DNA of 9,365 nucleotides from Desulfobacteraceae bacterium (GTDB lineage Bacteria > Desulfobacterota > DSM-4660 > Desulfatiglandales > Desulfatiglandaceae): positions 1 to 9,365 of the forward strand of contig JAUUWD010000038.1 in the NCBI GenBank assembly GCA_030589225.1. Reading direction: 5' to 3'. Both the position numbers and the translations under genes were made by a program. Shown in pieces: positions 1 to 5,892 of the stretch; the first letter of the stretch is position 1; each line of letters begins with the position of its first letter. The notes beneath the pieces are model-generated. The model had not been told where the DNA came from, did no database searches, and saw only the letters and a program-made list of their open reading frames with translations.

Positions 1-1
1 T

Positions 2-442
2 TTGCCAAAGCTATTGATCAAGTTGAGTTGTCTGTTTTTTCTCTTTTCTTTGTATGGGTGCCATACGACCGGGGGTGATGTTAACATAGGTTGGGGGAAA
101 GAGAAAAAACCTGCCCCACCCCATGGCTATGGTACTAAAGCGAAGGGCGGACCGCCCCCGCATGCTCCGGCTCATGGGTACCGGGCAAAACATACCTATC
201 GCTATTATCCATGCGAGCGGGTGTATTTCGATACTGGAAGGGGAATGTATTTTTACTTAGAAGGAAGCAGTTGGCGGATGTCTGTGTCCTTACCCAGCGC
301 CTTGCGAGTCCAGCTTGGAGACCATGTGAGCATTGAGATGTATTCTGACAAGCCATACACCCATTACGAAGATCATAAACGGAAATATCCCCCAGGGCAG
401 ATGAAGAAAAAGAAGAAAGGGAAGAAAGAGAAGAAATGGTAG
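2..442 (+). CDS. small lipoprotein of unknown function, 5' end at window edge
   Basis: The frame opens with a TTG at the second base and ends at TAG. The true start could be this TTG or lie outside the window, since no ribosome binding site is visible. The first 20 residues look like a lipoprotein signal: a Lys-containing n-region, a Leu/Phe-rich core and the lipobox LYGC with Cys20 as the lipidation site, so the product should be anchored to a membrane. Residues 36-66 are rich in Pro, Gly and His (PPPHAPAHGY). Residues 67-115 form the most protein-like part, rich in Tyr and alternating polar and hydrophobic residues (YRYYP, MYFYLEG, ALRVQLGDHVSIEM), which suggests a small beta-rich domain. 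The last 12 residues are almost all Lys. From memory, similar short lipoproteins occur in deltaproteobacteria, but I know of no assigned function. It is convergent with the polyferredoxin gene, 65 bases apart. Confidence 0.75.
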   Translation: MPKLLIKLSCLFFLFSLYGCHTTGGDVNIGWGKEKKPAPPHGYGTKAKGGPPPHAPAHGYRAKHTYRYYPCERVYFDTGRGMYFYLEGSSWRMSVSLPSALRVQLGDHVSIEMYSDKPYTHYEDHKRKYPPGQMKKKKKGKKEKKW

Positions 443-507
443 CAGGCATCGGCCTGGCCATGGCGATGTAATCCATGCCATCATCCCTAAGTGCTTTTTC
501 GGCAACC

Positions 508-2130
508 TTAAAGGAGAATCTGATTTCTCAGTGACCGGGATTCTCCGGCAGCTATGATCCTTATGGCTGCCAGTCCCATAACCGGGCATTTATTCTCACA
601 AATGCCGCAACCGGTGCACTTCCTGAGATCCACAAAGGGTAACTGAACGGCCATGGTCTTTCCATCTGGTGCGATCACTCGTTCTTCCTTGAGATAGATT
701 GCTTTCGGAGAAGTGGGACAGTGTTCTTCACATACGATACAGGGGGCATTGCCTGACCACGGAAGACATCTTCCCCTGTCCACGTATGCAGATCCAATTT
801 TGATGGGACGTCGGATCTTCTCTTTGACCGAAATATTTTCTATGGCGCCCGTGGGGCAAACACCTCCACAGAGGGTGCAGGTATACTCGCAATAACCCAT
901 CGTCATAATGAGACGAGGCGTCCAGAAGCCTGCCATGCCTGCCTCTGTGAAGGCGGGGTTGATCACGTTGGTGGGGCAGGCCTTCATGCAAAGACCGCAC
1001 CTCTGGCAGAGGGTGAGGAAATCATCTTCCGGCAGGGATCCGGGCGGCCTGATCAGTCGAGGGTCTGAGACTTTGCTTAACTGCCCATCCAATCTTCCCA
1101 AAAAGGGAAAGGAAACACCGGCAACAAGCCCTCCCAGCACAGCTCGCCGGCCCATATCCGGTCTTGGGTTCAATCCAGGGGGCCAACTGAACCTGAAGGA
1201 GAGCGCGTTTTCAGGGCATGCATGAAAGCAATTGAAGCAGGCCAGGCATTCGGCGTTTTCCCATTTCTCACCGGGTATGGGCGAGGCGGCCCCCTGGCAG
1301 CTCTTAACACACAATTGACAGTTTGTGCATTTGTCGTGATCCTTTTCCAACCTCAGAATACTGACCCTGGCGCATAGGCCCAACAGGGCGCCGAGCGGGC
1401 ACAGGGTTCGGCACCAAAAACGCGGTCTGATCCGGTTTAAAAATAAAATGATCAGAAATAGGACCCCGATGAACCAGGCGCCCTGATAGGCCTGGTCGCT
1501 GTAACCAAAGACGGGCGACGCCATAACTTCCGCGCCGTAACTCAGATAATTAAAGACCTTAATGTCGCTACTGGCCATGACATCGAAAAGCGCTCTTAGG
1601 CCCACCCCGACGCCAGGCAACACGGAGAGCGCCAGAGAACGAAAAAGGAAGGAAATGGGATCCAAGAGTCCCACCATGTTGAGGCCCATGACTGCCCCCA
1701 CAAACAGGGCTATGAGCACAAAATACTTGATTCTCTGGCTCCGGGTCTTTTGGTTGGCCTTTACCATCAGGTCCCCTTTGAGAGAGGGTTTCACCCAACT
1801 CACCAGATGATGGATGGTGCCAAAGGGACAGACAAAGCCGCAGAACACCCTCCCCAGTAAAACGGTCAGGATCAGGACGCCGGCCCCCCAAAGAATTCCA
1901 TTGATGATCCGGTATCCTGACACCAATGAAGAGAGCCCGACCAATGGGCTTAGCTCAAAGAAAAACTTTATGGGTTGGTCGAGAGCAAGATCCTGTTCAG
2001 CCGAGAAAACCAGTGAATAGTCCACAAAGATATCCTGGGGAAGACGGCTTTCAATGAGAAGAAATAGAAAGAGAAGCAGAAAAAAGGTTTGGCTTATTCT
2101 TCGCGCCCAGACGAGATGTTTGGCTTTCAC
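508..2130 (-). CDS. membrane-anchored polyferredoxin, NapH-NapG-like fusion with six [4Fe-4S] motifs
   Basis: Predicted 540-residue electron-transfer protein. Residues 1-250 resemble NapH-type membrane proteins. Hydrophobic segments lie at about 13-33, 73-95, 134-156 and 214-232, and two CX3CP motifs (C97/C101, C240/C244) lie next to Gly-Arg or Arg-rich stretches expected on the cytoplasmic side. Two ferredoxin motifs follow, C268-C271-C274-C278 and C295-C298-C301-C305. At 328-329 an Arg pair precedes a hydrophobic stretch (330-345), like an internal Tat-type signal anchor. After it comes a NapG/MauM-like half: RPPG at 361-364, then cysteine groups at 375-385, 414-425, 455-471 and 505-515. 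The start is GTG and overlaps the DUF362 stop by four bases (GTGA), so translation is probably coupled. AGGTGA sits only 2 bases before the GTG, closer than usual. Likely role: moving electrons between the quinone pool or cytoplasm and an extracytoplasmic partner. Electron donor, acceptor and quinone use are not visible in the sequence. Confidence 0.88.
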   Translation of the reverse strand: MKAKHLVWARRISQTFFLLLFLFLLIESRLPQDIFVDYSLVFSAEQDLALDQPIKFFFELSPLVGLSSLVSGYRIINGILWGAGVLILTVLLGRVFCGFVCPFGTIHHLVSWVKPSLKGDLMVKANQKTRSQRIKYFVLIALFVGAVMGLNMVGLLDPISFLFRSLALSVLPGVGVGLRALFDVMASSDIKVFNYLSYGAEVMASPVFGYSDQAYQGAWFIGVLFLIILFLNRIRPRFWCRTLCPLGALLGLCARVSILRLEKDHDKCTNCQLCVKSCQGAASPIPGEKWENAECLACFNCFHACPENALSFRFSWPPGLNPRPDMGRRAVLGGLVAGVSFPFLGRLDGQLSKVSDPRLIRPPGSLPEDDFLTLCQRCGLCMKACPTNVINPAFTEAGMAGFWTPRLIMTMGYCEYTCTLCGGVCPTGAIENISVKEKIRRPIKIGSAYVDRGRCLPWSGNAPCIVCEEHCPTSPKAIYLKEERVIAPDGKTMAVQLPFVDLRKCTGCGICENKCPVMGLAAIRIIAAGESRSLRNQILL

Positions 2131-3095
2131 ACGCTCACCTGTTTTCGATCCAGGCTCAGGAAATCATCGGTGCCGAGCCCCCATTTTTTCCCAAGACGGA
2201 TGAATCCCAGGTTTTCCGGGTTTTTGCCGAAAAGTTGAGAAGCCCTGGCATCCGCAGCCACGGGATCGTCACTTAAGATCAAAGTATTTTTCTCAGCCAC
2301 ATCAGAGAGGCTTCCGCCGGAAGGTCCGTTTCTCGTCATGATCCGGGTGGCGTCGATCAGGGTCACAGTGGGTTTGAAGAACTGTGCCAGGTCTACGATA
2401 CTCTGATGTATGTCCTGGTGGAGGGCCGACCTTCTGCCCCCGACCCCCCCGCGCCAATTCTTCATGCCGAGGGTGAGTGTGCTGAGGGCATGATGTTTGG
2501 CCACCGGAAGATTAATAAGCTTATCGGCCTCTATCAATGGTACGAAAACGGGCCAGACATCCAGGCGGTGTCCATGTATCTTCATCTCCCGCATGAGTGA
2601 AGACCTGGGGAAAATCAACTCGGCTCCGGTATTTTCCGCCACCATCCGCGCGCCTGAAAGGGAAAAACATCGTCTGGCGTCATGAATGGTATTGTCGGCG
2701 ATTCGCACCTTCTTTGCACCGGCCTCTTGACATAGCTCCACTACTCCTTCAAGGACTTCCGGATTCGTTGTGGCTGCCATTTGAACAGGCCTGGCCCAAG
2801 AGATATTCGGTTTAATGACCACAACGTCGCCCTTTGAGACAAATCGTTTCATTCCTCCTGCGGACTCGAAGACCTTTCTGGTCAACTCCTTCACGGAGTA
2901 TCCTTCTTTCTGACCAATACCTTCCACCATGAATGCCTTATTTTGGGAGTTAGCCCAGGCTGGAAGTGGCATCCGCGCAAATCCGGTTATCACTCCGGTC
3001 AAGGCAAAGGAACCGGACAGACGAAAAAGCTTTTTGATGGATTCTCTTCGGGTAATGGAATGAGAGGTATCCATGCATTCTACCTCGCGATTCAT
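2127..3095 (-). CDS. Tat-exported DUF362 domain protein
   Basis: Predicted 322-residue protein. Residues 1-48 form a twin-arginine signal (TRRESIKKLF at 15-24, then a hydrophobic stretch ending at PAWA), so a folded, possibly cofactor-bearing protein should be exported. The rest matches DUF362: VVVIKPNISW (91-100), TTNPEVLEGVVELC (109-122), a conserved stretch with LINLPVAKHH and GMKNWRGG (193-217), HQDIHQSIVDLA (226-237), and SDDPVAADARA (275-285). The family's biochemical function is not established. Many members carry ferredoxin clusters of their own. This one has none, and the next gene supplies six, which suggests the two work together. Two starts are possible: ATG at 3095 with a near-perfect SD, and ATG at 3074 preceded by GAGGT seven bases upstream. 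Both keep the Tat motif. It is first in a two-gene operon. Confidence 0.88.
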   Translation of the reverse strand: MNREVECMDTSHSITRRESIKKLFRLSGSFALTGVITGFARMPLPAWANSQNKAFMVEGIGQKEGYSVKELTRKVFESAGGMKRFVSKGDVVVIKPNISWARPVQMAATTNPEVLEGVVELCQEAGAKKVRIADNTIHDARRCFSLSGARMVAENTGAELIFPRSSLMREMKIHGHRLDVWPVFVPLIEADKLINLPVAKHHALSTLTLGMKNWRGGVGGRRSALHQDIHQSIVDLAQFFKPTVTLIDATRIMTRNGPSGGSLSDVAEKNTLILSDDPVAADARASQLFGKNPENLGFIRLGKKWGLGTDDFLSLDRKQVSV

Positions 3096-3101
3096 ATCAG
3101 T

Positions 3102-3109
3102 ACCTCCTT
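3102..3109 (-). promoter_or_regulatory. strong ribosome binding site of the DUF362 gene
   Basis: The minus strand reads AAGGAGGT followed by six bases and then ATG at 3095, an almost perfect anti-16S match. It favours the upstream ATG as the main start, although a second, weaker GAGGT lies before the in-frame ATG at 3074. Confidence 0.75.
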
Positions 3110-3125
3110 TCTCCAGCTAAGTACA

Positions 3126-3151
3126 CGTATTCTTAAATACGGTATCGTATT
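3126..3151. promoter_or_regulatory. overlapping palindromes, operator candidate upstream of the DUF362 operon
   Basis: The hexamer CGTATT and its complement alternate three times: CGTATT (3126-3131), AATACG (3136-3141), CGTATT (3146-3151), each separated by four bases. This makes two overlapping inverted repeats that share the central arm. On the minus strand a TATAAT at 3149-3154 overlaps the distal arm, and the SD lies about 17 bases beyond the proximal arm. The site would therefore sit between a possible -10 box and the ribosome binding site. I see no convincing -35 hexamer 16-18 bases upstream. It may bind a repressor or form a leader hairpin; the regulator is unknown. Confidence 0.45.
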
Positions 3152-3210
3152 ATAATTGGATAATTTATAATCACCGCTGAGACGCAGAGATCGCAGAGGA
3201 TTTGTTTCTT

Positions 3211-3243
3211 TTTTGCTTTCCGCTGAGAGGACGGAAAGCAAAA
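3211..3243. repeat. perfect 12-bp hairpin inside the intergenic repeat
   Basis: TTTTGCTTTCCG (3211-3222) pairs perfectly with CGGAAAGCAAAA (3232-3243) around a 9-base loop. The 3' arm is A-rich on both strands and no T-run follows, so it does not look like an intrinsic terminator. The loop boundary repeats the 9-mer CCGCTGAGA found in the left arm at 3174-3182. Confidence 0.8.
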
Positions 3244-3318
3244 ACATGCATCCCTGTGGGATAAAGAAATAACTACCTGAATTTCAATATAATATTACTA
3301 TTATAAAACTTGAGCTAT

Positions 3319-3378
3319 TTTCTTTTGCCGTTTCTTAATCCCGTCAGCTTCTGCGGGGCCCCTCAACGGCAAAAGAAA
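3319..3378. repeat. 14-bp inverted repeat with nested CCCG/CGGG hairpin
   Basis: TTTCTTTTGCCGTT (3319-3332) is the exact reverse complement of AACGGCAAAAGAAA (3365-3378). The 32-base interior holds CCCG (3340-3343) opposite CGGG (3354-3357) and the palindrome GGGGCCCC (3355-3362). No T-run follows either side. Confidence 0.8.
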
Positions 3379-3409
3379 TAATACTTAACTCTGCGGCCTT
3401 TGCGTCTCA

Positions 3410-3440
3410 AGCGAAGCCCCGTCATAACGGGACAAGCTGG
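3410..3440. repeat. 31-base hairpin-bearing interruption of the right repeat arm
   Basis: If the right arm mirrored the left it would read CTCAGCGGTGA. Instead CTCA (3406-3409) and GCGGTGA (3441-3447) are separated by 31 bases containing CCCGT-CATA-ACGGG (3418-3431). The block looks like a small insertion, and a similar hairpin lies at 9209-9223. Confidence 0.55.
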
Positions 3441-3491
3441 GCGGTGAAACAATATAAAAAAATACGTCATCGAACTTACGAATTAGAGCAC

Positions 3492-4142
3492 TTAGTCTGT
3501 TTTGGGCAGAAGAGTGGTCTGGGTTTTTTCACCCGTGGCATTTTCTTCTTTAGATGTATCATTTCGGAGATCGTGCTCGGAGATTGGTACTGTCTCCTCT
3601 TCATCGGATCCGAATTCCCTGATTTCTTTTAACTTTGGGAGTGATCCCAGGTCCTTAAGATCAAAGACAGCAAGAAACTTCTTGGTTGTTCCATAAATGA
3701 GCGGTCTGCCAGGGAGATTTTTCCGGCCCATGATTCTGACCAAATCCTTTTCCAGGAGTGTTCTTAAAATTCCCCCGACATCAACTCCCCTTAATCTTTC
3801 GATTTCCTGACGGAGGATCGGTTGCTTATAGGCGATGATGGCCAAGGTCTCTAAAGCAGCACGTGACAAGCGGGTGGGGGATGTCTTTAGCATTCTAAGA
3901 ACATAAGGTGCGTACTCGGACCGTGTCCGAAGTTGAAAACCTTGAGCAACCTCTCTAAGGACAAAACTCCTTTTCAGGCCGTCGTATTCGGTTTGAAGTT
4001 CATTTAACGCCTGGGTGATTTTTGATCCGGTCTCATCTGGCAAACAGGCATGGATCTCACGGACATTGAGTGGCCTGTCCGATGCAAACAACAATGCCTC
4101 TATAATCAATTTCAGTGATTTGCTCATGCTATTATGATCCAT
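3492..4142 (-). CDS. scpB: segregation and condensation protein B (ScpB)
   Basis: Predicted 216 residues from this start. ScpB is the winged-helix subunit that binds ScpA and helps the SMC complex compact and segregate chromosomes in the cytoplasm. Family marks visible: the N-terminal KSLKLIIEALLFAS helix, ETLAIIAYKQPI (98-109), RLRGVDVGGILRTLLEKDLV after it, and GRPLIYGTTKKFL (145-157). The last 40 residues are a polar, acidic tail (from GSDEEE on) without family features. Start choice: ATG at 4142 overlaps scpA by 11 bases and follows an AGGGTGG stretch. A TTG at 4166, or the ATG at 4127 just after the scpA stop (MSKSLKL, closest to the usual family start), are also possible. It is the last gene of the operon, and the intergenic repeat element follows. 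Confidence 0.93.
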   Translation of the reverse strand: MDHNSMSKSLKLIIEALLFASDRPLNVREIHACLPDETGSKITQALNELQTEYDGLKRSFVLREVAQGFQLRTRSEYAPYVLRMLKTSPTRLSRAALETLAIIAYKQPILRQEIERLRGVDVGGILRTLLEKDLVRIMGRKNLPGRPLIYGTTKKFLAVFDLKDLGSLPKLKEIREFGSDEEETVPISEHDLRNDTSKEENATGEKTQTTLLPKTD

Positions 4143-4869
4143 TACCGTTTCCACCCTTTTCATCAAAAGAGGGGATCAATCGAATGTCACCTTCTGATGT
4201 GGGCTGCAATACCTTCACGAGACCCATGTGAACCAGTTCCAAAAGGGCCAGGAAGGTTACAATAAATTCCGAAACCGTTCGATCTTCACTGAAGATTTCA
4301 CGAAAGAATATAGCCCCCTTTTCTTTGAGTCGGGCTATGATAAGTTCGGTTTTGTCTTTGACAGACCATTGTTCAGGTTGGACTGTAAGTTTAGCACCAG
4401 GCAACCTTTGATCAACTATCCGCTTGAAGGCATCTATCAATTGGAAGAGGTTCACATCTAACTCAGGTTCTTCGCCGGTTACCCCATCCTGGAAATAGGG
4501 GATTACCGTACGTGCAAAGACATCTCTGTCCAGAATTTCCCTTTCAGAAAAAGCTTCGGCCATTTCTTTAAATTGCATATACTCCAGAAGTGGCCGCATA
4601 ATCTCAGTACGGGGATCTTCCTCCTCATCATCTTCGTGTGAACCCGGAAGCAGCATCTTTGATTTTATGTGAATCAGTGTGGAGGCCATTACCAGAAAAT
4701 CACCAGCCACATTAATGTTAAAGGTTTTCATCAACTCCAGATATCCCAGGTACTGGTCGGTAATCGTAGCTATGGGTATGTCGAAGATATCCACCTCATT
4801 CTTGTTGATAAGGTGGAGTAACAGGTCCAGCGGGCCTTCGAATATTTCCAGTTTAACTTCGTAATCCAT
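4132..4869 (-). CDS. scpA: segregation and condensation protein A (ScpA)
   Basis: Predicted 245 residues, usual kleisin length. ScpA bridges the heads of SMC and, with ScpB, closes the condensin ring. The N-terminal SMC-binding domain has the signature FEGPLDLLLHLI (10-21) and the following helices with NEVDIFDIP (24-32) and FLVMASTLIHIKSKMLLP (58-75). An acidic linker (about 78-89, DDEEED) leads to the middle region that binds ScpB. The C-terminal winged helix (about 165-236) contains FLALLELVHMGLVKV. The start is ATG four bases after the trpS stop, with only a weak GAGGCGG-like SD inside the end of trpS, so translation is probably coupled. It overlaps scpB. Confidence 0.95.
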   Translation of the reverse strand: MDYEVKLEIFEGPLDLLLHLINKNEVDIFDIPIATITDQYLGYLELMKTFNINVAGDFLVMASTLIHIKSKMLLPGSHEDDEEEDPRTEIMRPLLEYMQFKEMAEAFSEREILDRDVFARTVIPYFQDGVTGEEPELDVNLFQLIDAFKRIVDQRLPGAKLTVQPEQWSVKDKTELIIARLKEKGAIFFREIFSEDRTVSEFIVTFLALLELVHMGLVKVLQPTSEGDIRLIPSFDEKGGNGNGS

Positions 4870-4873
4870 ATAA

Positions 4874-5857
4874 TTATATCTTTACCGCCTCTCTCACCTC
4901 TGCCATGGTCTCCCTGGCAACGGCCCTGGCCCGTATATTGCCTTGCTCTATGATTTCTCTGATCTTATTGGTATCAGTCTCCAGTTCTTTCCTTTTGGCC
5001 CTCATCGGTTCAAGGCCTGTTTTTAGGCTGGCGGCCATTAATCTTTTGCATTCCACACACCCGATACCGGCGGATCGGCATTCATTATCAATCTTTGAAA
5101 CTGTTTCAGGATCAGAATATATTTCATGAAACGTGAACACATTGCAGATCTCCGGACGACCAGGATCATTTCTTCTGGCCCGCTGTGGGTCTGTGATCAT
5201 CTGCCCCACCTTCGTGTCAATAACTTCATCAGTGTCTGTGAGGAATATGGCATTATTATAACTCTTGCTCATTTTACGCCTGTCAATGCCGAGGATCTTT
5301 GATGTGGGGGTAAGCAGGAGAGCAGGTATGGGGAAAACCTCTCCATAGAAGTGATTGAATCTACGGGCTATCTCCCTGGTCAATTCCACATGGGGGGCCT
5401 GGTCTTTGCCGACAGGAACTCCGTTGGCCTTGTACATGAGGATGTCAGCGGCCTGGAGAACAGGGTAGCCCAGAAAACCATAAGTATAGATGTCCCTCTG
5501 GGTGAGTTCACGGAGTTGCTCCTTATAAGTAGGATTTCTCTCCAGCCATGAAAGGGGTGTAATCATGGACAAAATTAAGTGAAGCTCTGCGTGCTCTTTT
5601 ATGTGGGATTGAATGAAAAAAGGGGATATTTCCGGATCAAGCCCAACGGAAATCCAGTCCATGGCAATGTCATAGATGCTTTCCCCAATAATCTCCGGAT
5701 TAGCGTATTCACTGGTCAGGGCATGCCAGTCTACTATGGCATAGAAGCATTCATATTCGTCCTGGAGCTTTTTCCAATTCAGGAGAGCCCCATGTACATG
5801 TCCAAGATGCATGCTTCCTGTGGGCCTCATTCCGCTCAAGATTCTCTTTTTTTTCAT
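4874..5857 (-). CDS. trpS: tryptophanyl-tRNA synthetase, with a near [4Fe-4S] cysteine motif
   Basis: Class I synthetase that charges tRNA-Trp with tryptophan using ATP. Visible marks (327-residue numbering): GMRPTGSMHLGH, with HLGH (17-20) as the HIGH motif; GYPVLQAADIL (130-140) and VGKDQAPHVELTREIARRF (149-167), typical of the tryptophan site and bacterial TrpRS; KMSKS (195-199). Cysteines 238, 260, 267 and 270 give C-x21-C-x6-C-x2-C, close to the C-x22-C-x6-C-x2-C pattern that holds a [4Fe-4S] cluster in Thermotoga maritima TrpRS. Start choice: ATG at 5857 gives the usual family length. An in-frame TTG at 5896 overlaps the upstream stop by four bases and would add 13 residues that are not family-like. 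The second gene of the operon; no T-box or attenuator precedes it. Confidence 0.95.
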   Translation of the reverse strand: MKKKRILSGMRPTGSMHLGHVHGALLNWKKLQDEYECFYAIVDWHALTSEYANPEIIGESIYDIAMDWISVGLDPEISPFFIQSHIKEHAELHLILSMITPLSWLERNPTYKEQLRELTQRDIYTYGFLGYPVLQAADILMYKANGVPVGKDQAPHVELTREIARRFNHFYGEVFPIPALLLTPTSKILGIDRRKMSKSYNNAIFLTDTDEVIDTKVGQMITDPQRARRNDPGRPEICNVFTFHEIYSDPETVSKIDNECRSAGIGCVECKRLMAASLKTGLEPMRAKRKELETDTNKIREIIEQGNIRARAVARETMAEVREAVKI

Positions 5858-5892
5858 ACCCTTCAACACCCCTTTGTATTGACGATTTTTGA

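Larger units (their letters stand above)
3171..3447. repeat. hairpin-dense intergenic repeat element with CTCTGCG/CGCAGAG arms
   Basis: The left arm (3171-3198, TCACCGCTGAGACGCAGAG onward) is the reverse complement of the right arm (CTCTGCG at 3389-3395, TGCGTCTCA at 3401-3409, GCGGTGA at 3441-3447), apart from a 31-base interruption inside the right arm. Between the arms lie a perfect 12-bp stem with 9-base loop (3211-3243), ATCCC-TGT-GGGAT (3250-3262), and a perfect 14-bp stem enclosing 32 bases (3319-3332 with 3365-3378). I recall this GCTGAGACGCAGAG type of repeat from many bacterial intergenic regions but cannot name a family. It fills most of the 396-base gap between scpB and the DUF362 gene. 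I see no coding potential in the gap. Confidence 0.75.

Noticed and set aside
511..545. Inverted repeat GGAGAATC / GATTCTCC at the end of the polyferredoxin gene as a terminator
   Set aside because: It lies inside the last codons, has an 17-base interior and no T-run after it on the minus strand.
3171..3447. The repeat cluster as a CRISPR array
   Set aside because: Units are inverted and unequal, there are no evenly spaced direct repeats with unique spacers, and no cas genes are present.
3444..3471. T7 run on the minus strand downstream of scpB as an intrinsic terminator
   Set aside because: The bases before the T-run (3463-3491) do not form a convincing GC-rich stem, so I do not call a terminator there.
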